Positions 1 through 6,594 of a stretch of 12,931 bases of DNA are shown piece by piece. The stretch's first letter is position 1, and each line of letters starts with the position of its first letter. This DNA is from Candidatus Kapaibacterium sp. (lineage in GTDB: Bacteria; Bacteroidota; Ignavibacteria; Kapaibacteriales; UBA961), in NCBI GenBank assembly GCA_023253875.1, contig JALRFC010000021.1, positions 1 to 12,931 on the forward strand, read 5' to 3'. Under the pieces are notes generated by a model. That model was not told the origin of the DNA, ran no database searches, and worked only from the letters and a program-made list of their open reading frames with translations. The translations under genes were made by a program, and so were the position numbers.

Positions 1-381
1 CCTGCAGAATATGATGTGATTGCCACTATGAATCTCAATGGGGATTATATCAGTGATGCACTTGCCGCGCAAGTTGGAGGCATTGGAATTGCTCCCGGTG
101 CAAATATCAATTATGATAATGGATATGCAATTTTTGAAGCAACCCATGGTACTGCACCAAAATATGCCGGTCTGGATAAAGTAAATCCAGGATCTGTCAT
201 TCTTTCAGGCGAGATGATGTTCCGATATCTTGGTTGGAATGAAGCTGCTGATCTCATTATCAAAGGCATGGATGGTGCTATTTCAGCAAAAACAGTAACA
301 TATGATTTTGCCCGATTGATGGAAGGAGCCACAGAAGTTTCTTGCTCTGCATTTGGTGATGCCATTATTCAACATATGTAA
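1..381 (+). CDS. icd: Isocitrate dehydrogenase (NADP-type), C-terminal part
   Basis: The gene is cut by the left window edge; the reading frame is open from base 1 and 126 residues remain, about the last 30% of a family that usually has about 415. The enzyme oxidatively decarboxylates isocitrate to 2-oxoglutarate in the cytoplasmic TCA cycle. The fragment has the family's MNLNGDYISDALAAQVGG stretch, the IAPGANI motif and FEATHGTAPKYAG. In that last motif the Lys-Tyr pair matches the NADP-binding K344/Y345 of the E. coli enzyme, and the later TYDFARLM segment keeps the Tyr and Arg equivalent to Y391/R395. NADP specificity is therefore likely; this is an inference from residues known in the E. 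coli protein. It ends in TAA and is followed at once by a strong terminator, so it probably does not share a transcript with pyrG. Confidence 0.96.
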   Translation, partial: PAEYDVIATMNLNGDYISDALAAQVGGIGIAPGANINYDNGYAIFEATHGTAPKYAGLDKVNPGSVILSGEMMFRYLGWNEAADLIIKGMDGAISAKTVTYDFARLMEGATEVSCSAFGDAIIQHM

Positions 382-402
382 TTTTTCGCGATAAGTCTTT
401 GG

Positions 403-439
403 GGAGGCGCGATTCAGCAATGCACTCGCGTCTCCTTTT
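403..439 (+). terminator. Rho-independent terminator after icd
   Basis: A 10-bp GC-rich stem is formed by GGAGGCGCGA (403-412) and TCGCGTCTCC (426-435), with one G-T wobble. The loop is 13 nt and is followed by TTTT (436-439). It starts 21 nt past the icd stop codon and lies wholly between icd and pyrG, so it should end the icd transcript. pyrG then needs its own promoter or reads from leakage. Confidence 0.85.
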
Positions 440-480
440 CTATGTATGGACATTCTCTCACTTCAATCTACAAACTGATC

Positions 481-2082
481 ATGGCTGCTAAGAAAACGAA
501 ATACATTTTCATTTCAGGTGGTGTTCTTTCTTCATTGGGAAAAGGAATAGCTTCTGCTTCCCTAGGTTTACTTTTAAAACAAAGAGGACTATCCGTTACA
601 ATCATGAAATTCGATCCATATATCAATGTTGATCCGGGAACAATGAATCCTCAACAACATGGCGAAGTATATGTGACTGATGATGGAGCCGAATGTGATT
701 TGGATTTAGGACATTATGAGCGCTATCTGGATGTGGATGGAACAAGAGCAAATTCAGTTTCTTCCGGTCAAGTATATTTTGAAGTGATTCAACGAGAGCG
801 ACAAGGTCAATATCTTGGTAAAACCGTACAAGTGATTCCACATATCACTGATGAAATCAAAAGACGCATGACCATTTATGATAAACTTTTTGATATTGTC
901 ATCATTGAAATCGGCGGGACTGTCGGTGATATTGAATCCCTTCCATTTATGGAGTCGGTACGACAATTATGCATGGAAAAAGGTCCAAAAAGCACGCTCA
1001 ATATACACTTGACTTATGTGCCATATATTAAGTCAGCCGGAGAGTTGAAGACGAAGCCGACTCAACATTCCGTGAAAATGTTGATGGAAATGGGGATCAG
1101 ACCAGATATTCTCTTATGCCGTACAGAACAAGCAATCAATAAAGAGTTGAAAAGTAAGATTGCACTTTTCTGTAATGTTGAGGAAGACTCTGTCATTGAA
1201 GTACTCGATGCAGAAACCATTTATGAAGTTCCTTTGAGTCTTGCGAAACGTAATCTAGATCAAATTGTTCTTAAAAAATTCTCAATGTCACTTGGCAAAT
1301 TGGACATGGATACATGGACCAAATTTGTCAATCGTATTAAGCAACCAAAACATACAGTAAACATTGGACTCATCGGCAAATACAATCAAGTGAAAGATTC
1401 CTATAAGAGCATATTGGAAGCATTTGTACATGCTGGTGCCATCAATAATGCCAAAGTGGAAATTTCTTGGATTGATTCAGAACATATCACGAAATCCAAT
1501 GTCGGCACAATGCTGAAAGGCATGCAAGGTATTCTTGTTGCTCCGGGTTTTGGTTCCAGAGGCATTGAAGGAAAAATTGAAGCGATTCGCCATGCACGTG
1601 AAAACAAAATTCCATTCTTTGGTATTTGTCTCGGGATGCAATGTGCGGTCATTGAATTCGCACGCAATGTTGCAGGAATCAAAGATGCTCATTCTGCTGA
1701 ATTCAAAAAAGGGAAAGACTTGGTCATACACCTCATGTCAACACAGAAACAAGTGACTGATAAAGGAGGGACCATGCGTCTCGGATCATATCCATGTACA
1801 ATACGTAAGGGTACGATTGCTCATTCTGCATATGGTGCAGATTCCATCCAAGAGAGACATCGTCATCGCTATGAATTCAATAATGCATATCGTAAGACAT
1901 TGGAAGACCATGGCATGAAATTAAGCGGGGTTTCTCCTGATACAACATTGGTTGAGATCATTGAATTAAAGAATCATCCTTGGTTTGTGGGTGTGCAGTT
2001 TCATCCTGAGTATAAGTCTCGTGCTGTAAAAGGCCATCCCCTCTTCATCAGTTTTGTCAAAGCAGCATTGCAAACAAAATAA
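481..2082 (+). CDS. pyrG: CTP synthase
   Basis: The product (533 residues, normal for the family) makes CTP from UTP, ATP and glutamine, the last step of de novo pyrimidine nucleotide synthesis, in the cytoplasm. The N-terminal synthetase domain (about residues 1-270) has the P-loop-like SGGVLSSLGKG (12-22), the conserved KFDPYINVDPGTM region, and the IEIGGTVGDIES motif. The C-terminal class I glutamine amidotransferase domain (from about residue 295) has the nucleophile Cys383 in GICLGMQ and the His508/Glu510 pair in FHPEY, so both half-reactions should be intact. I chose the ATG at 481 because the usual CTP synthase N-terminus begins just there; an in-frame ATG at 442 would add 13 unrelated residues directly after the terminator. 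No Shine-Dalgarno sequence precedes either ATG. The gene ends at 2082, directly against the stop codon of the convergent glycosyltransferase. Confidence 0.97.
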   Translation: MAAKKTKYIFISGGVLSSLGKGIASASLGLLLKQRGLSVTIMKFDPYINVDPGTMNPQQHGEVYVTDDGAECDLDLGHYERYLDVDGTRANSVSSGQVYFEVIQRERQGQYLGKTVQVIPHITDEIKRRMTIYDKLFDIVIIEIGGTVGDIESLPFMESVRQLCMEKGPKSTLNIHLTYVPYIKSAGELKTKPTQHSVKMLMEMGIRPDILLCRTEQAINKELKSKIALFCNVEEDSVIEVLDAETIYEVPLSLAKRNLDQIVLKKFSMSLGKLDMDTWTKFVNRIKQPKHTVNIGLIGKYNQVKDSYKSILEAFVHAGAINNAKVEISWIDSEHITKSNVGTMLKGMQGILVAPGFGSRGIEGKIEAIRHARENKIPFFGICLGMQCAVIEFARNVAGIKDAHSAEFKKGKDLVIHLMSTQKQVTDKGGTMRLGSYPCTIRKGTIAHSAYGADSIQERHRHRYEFNNAYRKTLEDHGMKLSGVSPDTTLVEIIELKNHPWFVGVQFHPEYKSRAVKGHPLFISFVKAALQTK

Positions 2083-3177
2083 TCATCGAAAAGTCTGGCC
2101 TTTCCAATGGACATCTTTTTTAAGTAAGAGGAAAGCGACCATTATTTCGATAAAGATCATGAATATCATCCCCGGTATGACCCAAGGTATATTCTTTTCT
2201 CTTTTCAATGCAAATAATGAAGGCAATACAATCAAGCAATCCCCACAAATTCGCATTGCCAAAATACTTGCCATGCCGGTCCAATCATTGGTGAATGCAG
2301 TATAAAAGAGTGATATCCAAAAGACGAAAGAAAAAAAGACAAAGAGATATTTTTTCCAGCCTAGCGCAGAAGACCCACGTACCCAACGATGTTGTTGGCT
2401 GACAAAACTCTTCCAATCAGGACATGGCTCTGTGCTTACAGCATTTGCATGATTACATGGATAGAGTATTTGATAACCGGCATGCGAGACTTCAGTCAAT
2501 AATTGCAAATCCTCGGTGACAGAGAATTGTATTCCCGGATATCCTCCAACAGCATCATATACAATTTTTCTGATCGCCAAATTATTTCCAAAGCAACCAA
2601 GTGGATGGCCTAGAGACATTGAGGAAGATGCCAATGTATGATTCATCAACCATTCCATGTCTTGCAAATGATGAAATGACGTCTTATTATGAATGGTGGT
2701 AAAACCGGCAACCATACCAACTGTAGGATTCAGAAATGCATTGCCAATCGTACGAGTCCATGTATTCGGAAATGTACAATCAGCATCAGACATGATGATG
2801 ATATCCCCTTTAGCCCTCAATATTCCTTCATGCAAAGCTCCTGGTTTCCCGCGCAGATTCCCTTCCCTTTCTTCCATTAAGTGTACAGAAACAATTCGTG
2901 AATCTTGTTGTGAATATGCATCAATAATAGACTGCGTGTGATCGGTTGAACGATCATTGACTATTATGAATTCAAGAGATTGATCTGTGTTTTGGAGTAA
3001 AGAATCCAAGCATGTGGGGAGAGCTTGTTCTTCATTTCTGGCAGGTATGACTATAGACACTGAATGTGTCAACAATGAATCAGCATCAAGTCGAACTCTT
3101 CTTGATCGAATTGCACCATAAGCAAAAATCAATGTTTTTGCCGCAAAAAGTAGCAGAACGAAGTCGATCAATGACAT
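2083..3177 (-). CDS. Membrane-bound family 2 glycosyltransferase
   Basis: A 364-residue glycosyltransferase with a GT-A fold, probably adding sugars from nucleotide-sugar donors on the cytoplasmic face of the inner membrane. One N-terminal membrane helix (about 3-22) is followed by the catalytic domain: SIVIPARNEE, VNDRSTD (about 73-79), the metal-binding DxD as SDADC (D131, D133), TED (221-223) and QQHRW (261-265, the QxxRW motif of processive enzymes). Three more hydrophobic segments follow (about 277-296, 301-323, 331-352), and the protein ends in WKGQTFR, typical of this group. The ATG at 3177 avoids the 92-nt overlap with ugd that the ATG at 3312 would need, and it gives a sensible N-terminal helix; there is no clear ribosome binding site. 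It lies 43 nt after ugd, which could supply UDP-glucuronate. The acceptor and product cannot be told from the sequence. Confidence 0.87.
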   Translation of the reverse strand: MSLIDFVLLLFAAKTLIFAYGAIRSRRVRLDADSLLTHSVSIVIPARNEEQALPTCLDSLLQNTDQSLEFIIVNDRSTDHTQSIIDAYSQQDSRIVSVHLMEEREGNLRGKPGALHEGILRAKGDIIIMSDADCTFPNTWTRTIGNAFLNPTVGMVAGFTTIHNKTSFHHLQDMEWLMNHTLASSSMSLGHPLGCFGNNLAIRKIVYDAVGGYPGIQFSVTEDLQLLTEVSHAGYQILYPCNHANAVSTEPCPDWKSFVSQQHRWVRGSSALGWKKYLFVFFSFVFWISLFYTAFTNDWTGMASILAMRICGDCLIVLPSLFALKREKNIPWVIPGMIFMIFIEIMVAFLLLKKDVHWKGQTFR

Positions 3178-3220
3178 AGAATCGTTCAATGAGATGTGAA
3201 AAGCTCTATCTGCAATATGC

Positions 3221-4561
3221 TCAAGACAGAATGCCGGTTGCCAATCTTCCAATGCTGTGATATTCGAAGCCTTCAGATGCAATGGATTCAGGATCGAATA
3301 AATTTCTACCATCGAATATCAGACAATGCTTCATAGATCCACGCAATACCGCGAAGTCCGGTTTACGGAATTCATTCCATTCCGTTGCGATAACCAAAAC
3401 ATCGGCATCGTTCAATGCATCATAAGCAGAATTGGCATAATGGATTGAATCACCATATATGGTCTTGGTATTCGGCATAGCTTCTGGATCATATGCAGAG
3501 ATATGTGCACCAACTTCCAATAGTCTATCAATGATGGTATATGCAGGGGCTTCACGAACATCATCGGTATTGGGTTTGAATGATAGACCCCATACAGCAA
3601 TCTTTGCACCATGTGCACCATCAAGTCTATGTATGATCTTTTCAACAAAACGATTGATTTGTCGGGCATTTGCTTCTTCAACAGCATGTATGATTCCAAG
3701 AGGAGTACCAACAGCATCTGTGGAATGCAATAAGGCTTTTACATCTTTCGGAAAGCAACTTCCTCCATATCCTATTCCGGCAAAGAGAAAACGCTTACCA
3801 ATCCGTGAATCGGAACCAATACCAATGCGGATATTTTCAATATCAGCGCCAATAGTCTCACAGTATGCAGAAAGTTCATTCATGAATGAAATCCGCATAG
3901 CCAAAAAACAATTTGCAGCATACTTAGTGATTTCAGCACTTTTCTCATCCATCACATAAATGGGATTTCCACTGCGTAAGAATGGTTCATATAGATCTCG
4001 CATGACATCTTCAGCACGTTCATTAGACGTTCCAACAACAACGCGATCAGGCTTCATGAAATCTTCCACAGCAAATCCTTCACGCAAAAATTCAGGATTG
4101 CTAACAACTTCAATATCATATCCCGGGGCATGATTATGACAAATCATGCGAACTTTATCAGCTGTTCCAACAGGCACGGTGCTTTTATTCACCAGGATTC
4201 TTAAATCAGTTATATGTTCTTTCTTGATGATTTCTGCGATATGTTTGGCAGCATCCATGACATAATTCAAGTCAGCTGATCCATCTTCGCCCGGAGGTGT
4301 TGGAAGACAGAGAAAGAGAATGGCACATTGCTTGACTGCATGTTCCAAATCTGTTGAAAATTTCAAGCGACCATTACTGATATTTCTATCGAGCAAATGC
4401 TCAAGACCGGGTTCATAAATCGGCATATTGCCCTTTTGCAATGTTTCAACTTTCTGTTGATCAACATCAATGCAAAGAACATTATTTCCGCTTTCGGCAA
4501 AACAGGTTCCGGTGACAAGTCCTACATATCCTGTACCGATGATTCCGATCGTTTGTGACAT
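3221..4561 (-). CDS. ugd: UDP-glucose 6-dehydrogenase
   Basis: The enzyme oxidises UDP-glucose to UDP-glucuronate with two NAD+, supplying uronic acid for surface polysaccharide or for UDP-xylose-type sugars. The product has 446 residues, normal length. The N-terminal Rossmann domain has IGTGYVG (8-14) and an acidic strand end (CIDVD, 30-34). The family motifs KSTVPVGT (126-133) and NPEFLREG (155-162) follow. The catalytic cysteine is Cys269 in GYGGSCFPKD, and the C-terminal domain holds WGLSFKPNTDDVREAP (324-339). GDP-mannose dehydrogenases share this fold, but these motifs favour the UDP-glucose enzyme. The ATG lies one base after the stop of the small membrane protein gene, so the two are probably translated from one message; no independent Shine-Dalgarno is visible. 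Confidence 0.93.
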   Translation of the reverse strand: MSQTIGIIGTGYVGLVTGTCFAESGNNVLCIDVDQQKVETLQKGNMPIYEPGLEHLLDRNISNGRLKFSTDLEHAVKQCAILFLCLPTPPGEDGSADLNYVMDAAKHIAEIIKKEHITDLRILVNKSTVPVGTADKVRMICHNHAPGYDIEVVSNPEFLREGFAVEDFMKPDRVVVGTSNERAEDVMRDLYEPFLRSGNPIYVMDEKSAEITKYAANCFLAMRISFMNELSAYCETIGADIENIRIGIGSDSRIGKRFLFAGIGYGGSCFPKDVKALLHSTDAVGTPLGIIHAVEEANARQINRFVEKIIHRLDGAHGAKIAVWGLSFKPNTDDVREAPAYTIIDRLLEVGAHISAYDPEAMPNTKTIYGDSIHYANSAYDALNDADVLVIATEWNEFRKPDFAVLRGSMKHCLIFDGRNLFDPESIASEGFEYHSIGRLATGILS

Positions 4562-4562
4562 A

Positions 4563-4748
4563 TCAAGGTTGATTGAGAAGTTTCAAAATGACGAGCGCAA
4601 GAATGATGAGCGCGAATAGAGACAGTGCAAATTTAATGAAACTGCGTGCCACTTTCAGCACAATTAAGAGGAGAATTATCCCAATGATGAGGATGAGATA
4701 TGTTGGCAGATCATCTATGAATTGAAGAAATTGGTCAAATTCAGGCAT
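4563..4748 (-). CDS. Small membrane protein (61 residues), unknown
   Basis: I do not recognise a family. The 61-residue product has a short acidic N-terminus (MPEFDQFLQFIDDLP) and then two hydrophobic stretches, about residues 16-33 and 39-57. They are separated by a basic turn (KVARSFIK) and followed by LNQP. This predicts a two-helix hairpin in the inner membrane, with the basic turn in the cytoplasm by the positive-inside rule. It starts 9 nt after the TonB stop and ends 1 nt before ugd, so it is almost certainly co-transcribed with both. A tight fit between genes on the same strand and a coherent membrane topology argue that it is real. It has no charged residue inside a helix of the kind seen in ExbD-type proton channels, so it is not an obvious stand-in for ExbB/ExbD. 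Confidence 0.72.
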   Translation of the reverse strand: MPEFDQFLQFIDDLPTYLILIIGIILLLIVLKVARSFIKFALSLFALIILALVILKLLNQP

Positions 4749-4757
4749 AATTCACAC

Positions 4758-5516
4758 TCAATTAGGCTTAAAAGTGAATGTAATAGTTCCTGTCATCTGA
4801 ATTTCGGACTCAAGTCTATTGAATTTCCACTTTTTCAATGTTCTCAGTGAAACCGATTCCAAATTGGGATCACCCTTCGTCATTGGGCGCATATCACCAA
4901 CGGTACCATCCGGCAATACGGTGAATCGTATCTTTATGGAGACAAGTCTATCGAGATTTCCCGGACTTGGTGGTAATATTTTATTCAATACAGTTCGATT
5001 TCCACCACCACCCCACTCTATGTCTCCCAAGCCCATTCCTTTCCCCGGACCGGTACCTTTATCCCCCAATCCTGTTCCATTTCCACTTCCTGCACCGATT
5101 GCCTTGCCTTGACCTTTTGTAGAATCAGTATCTGATTTATTTGTGGAAGATACAGTATTCTTGGCTATGAGATTGGATGTTGATAAAGGATCCTTTGCTG
5201 AAGAAGTGGATTGTACTTTTCCAGCATCTTCCAATGGATTTTGTGGTTTTGCACCGGATGATTTTGAGCCTTCCTTTGCTAAATTCCCCTTGCTTCGACC
5301 TGTGCCATCTCCATCACCAAAATTTAATAAGATGATAGGATTCGAATTGACTTCTTGTGTATAAGGCTCGATAATGATACTTGTTTGCGAAAACCAAAAA
5401 AGGAGGATGAGCATGAGAAGAAATGCAATCACAAAACCGCGAGCAGCATAACGATCCCAGAGCACTTTGATGCTATAGGTGAATTGGGTATCATTATATC
5501 GTTCTCTCAATGGCAT
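4758..5516 (-). CDS. TonB-like energy transducer
   Basis: A 252-residue protein with the TonB layout: cytoplasmic N-terminus (1-26), one membrane helix (about 27-43, rich in Leu/Ile/Phe), a long periplasmic linker, and a C-terminal TonB domain (about 188-252) with IKIRFTVLPDGTVGDMRPM and LKKWKF. TonB proteins use ExbB/ExbD and the proton gradient to drive outer-membrane receptors. Here the linker is not the Pro/Lys-rich rod of E. coli TonB. It has an NFGDGDGTG segment near 65-73, a Ser/Thr/Lys stretch, and a Gly-rich run at 141-164, a style I associate with Bacteroidota and Chlorobiota. The gene begins 7 nt after the SPOR gene and is followed by the small membrane protein. No ExbB or ExbD gene is in the window, so its motor must be elsewhere. 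A TolA-like role is an alternative. Confidence 0.85.
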   Translation of the reverse strand: MPLRERYNDTQFTYSIKVLWDRYAARGFVIAFLLMLILLFWFSQTSIIIEPYTQEVNSNPIILLNFGDGDGTGRSKGNLAKEGSKSSGAKPQNPLEDAGKVQSTSSAKDPLSTSNLIAKNTVSSTNKSDTDSTKGQGKAIGAGSGNGTGLGDKGTGPGKGMGLGDIEWGGGGNRTVLNKILPPSPGNLDRLVSIKIRFTVLPDGTVGDMRPMTKGDPNLESVSLRTLKKWKFNRLESEIQMTGTITFTFKPN

Positions 5517-5523
5517 TTAATAC

Positions 5524-6582
5524 TCACTTTACTCTATCAACCCAAGAATTTGAATATCCTGCTTTTTGGGCTGCATTTTGTGCTTGTTTCCTATCTTCAA
5601 ATGAACCAAAACGAACTCGATACCATGTTTTTCCATTCAAGGTTTTTTTGGTGATCGAAGCAGAAGAAACACCTCTCGACTTTAATGTCTTCAATGTTTT
5701 ATCAGCTTCATCCTTCGAGATACTTGAAAGTACTTGTACCGAATACTCTTCACCATTACGATTCTTTACTTCTCTTTTTTCTTCAATTGGTTTTTTCGAC
5801 GGTTCTTTATCAATAAACGTTTCACTCAATACTTGATCTTGTTGACTTTGTTTCTGAGAAGACATTTTATCGGGAGACTTTTTCTCCGCATTGCTTTTCA
5901 TTGGTTTTTGAGCAATGTTTTGAGTTTGCTTTTTCGGTGCTTGTTGTACTGTCTTCTGCACTTTGGGCTTTTGATGAACAGGTTTATCATTTTGTACAGA
6001 CTCTGATAATTTACTGTCTTCCACATCTCTATATTCAGGATATGTCTTTGCAGGAATTGGATCCGGTGGCACTATCTTTTTATCTGGTGCAGGAGCTAGA
6101 TCTTCGGGAGTATCATCATTTCTTTCATTATTCCCAATATTCTTTCCTTGTGACATTTGCATGCGAGCCAAATAGTCTTGTACTCGCGCAATAGAATCCT
6201 GCTCCATTGTAGAATTTTGATTCTGCTTCTGAACTTGTTTATCAGCTTGTTCTTGTATTGTATCAGTTACCGCTATTTGTCCCTCACCACTCTGTGATTG
6301 CTCAGTAGAAGGTATCAACATCCAGATGATTGCGAGTGCAGAAACAGTAGCAATTGCAATCAATGCCACTTTTTTCAGAGAAGAGCGTTCTTCTTCAGGT
6401 GGAAGATCCGGCCGTACATACGATATAAACCCTGAACTTGCATCTTTTCCTTCTTTTGTTGCTTTAGGAGACTCAGTAGATGGTGTTGCTGAAGACAATT
6501 TGGATTTGTCATGCAAAAATGTCTGATCATCAGATTCACCGAAACCACCGAATTCATCATGTGGTAATTGTTGATTACTCAT
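5524..6582 (-). CDS. Membrane-anchored SPOR-domain protein
   Basis: A 352-residue protein with a cytoplasmic N-terminus of about 70 residues, one membrane helix (about 72-90), a long low-complexity periplasmic linker rich in Lys, Gln, Ser and Pro (about 95-275), and a C-terminal SPOR domain (about 278-350, from EYSVQVLSS to SWVDRVK, with WYRVRFGSF in the middle). SPOR domains bind peptidoglycan strands stripped of stem peptides, typically at division sites, and this layout resembles FtsN and DamX. Its position between an outer-membrane barrel and TonB suggests a role in linking the envelope layers, which is inference. The start is supported by AAGGAAG 5 nt upstream. The unusual composition of the linker is enough to explain the long open frames on the opposite strand. 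Confidence 0.88.
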   Translation of the reverse strand: MSNQQLPHDEFGGFGESDDQTFLHDKSKLSSATPSTESPKATKEGKDASSGFISYVRPDLPPEEERSSLKKVALIAIATVSALAIIWMLIPSTEQSQSGEGQIAVTDTIQEQADKQVQKQNQNSTMEQDSIARVQDYLARMQMSQGKNIGNNERNDDTPEDLAPAPDKKIVPPDPIPAKTYPEYRDVEDSKLSESVQNDKPVHQKPKVQKTVQQAPKKQTQNIAQKPMKSNAEKKSPDKMSSQKQSQQDQVLSETFIDKEPSKKPIEEKREVKNRNGEEYSVQVLSSISKDEADKTLKTLKSRGVSSASITKKTLNGKTWYRVRFGSFEDRKQAQNAAQKAGYSNSWVDRVK

Positions 6583-6587
6583 AGGAT

Positions 6588-6594
6588 CTTCCTT
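6588..6594 (-). promoter_or_regulatory. Ribosome binding site of the SPOR gene
   Basis: The minus strand reads AAGGAAG 5 nt upstream of the ATG at 6580-6582. It touches the TAA stop of the barrel gene (6594-6596), so translation of the two is probably coupled. It is one of the few clear Shine-Dalgarno sequences in the window. Confidence 0.65.

Noticed and set aside
442..480. An earlier in-frame ATG for pyrG at 442
   Set aside because: It would add 13 residues not found in CTP synthases and begins 3 nt after the terminator's T run; the family N-terminus starts at the ATG at 481.
2083..3177. Hyaluronan or cellulose synthase
   Set aside because: The DxD, TED and QQHRW motifs are shared by many GT2 enzymes; the protein lacks a PilZ domain and has too few membrane helices to name a product.
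3178..3312. An earlier in-frame ATG for the glycosyltransferase at 3312
   Set aside because: It overlaps ugd by 92 nt, and the added residues come mostly from the shifted frame of the ugd C-terminus; the ATG at 3177 begins a sensible membrane helix.
4819..5364. Plus-strand Pro-rich frames opposite tonB
   Set aside because: They mirror the Gly-rich linker of the TonB protein and have no independent support.
5510..6194. Plus-strand frames rich in Phe/Leu opposite the SPOR and TonB genes
   Set aside because: Lys/Gln-rich coding on one strand automatically gives Phe/Leu-rich open frames on the other; they overlap each other, have no start signals and resemble no family.
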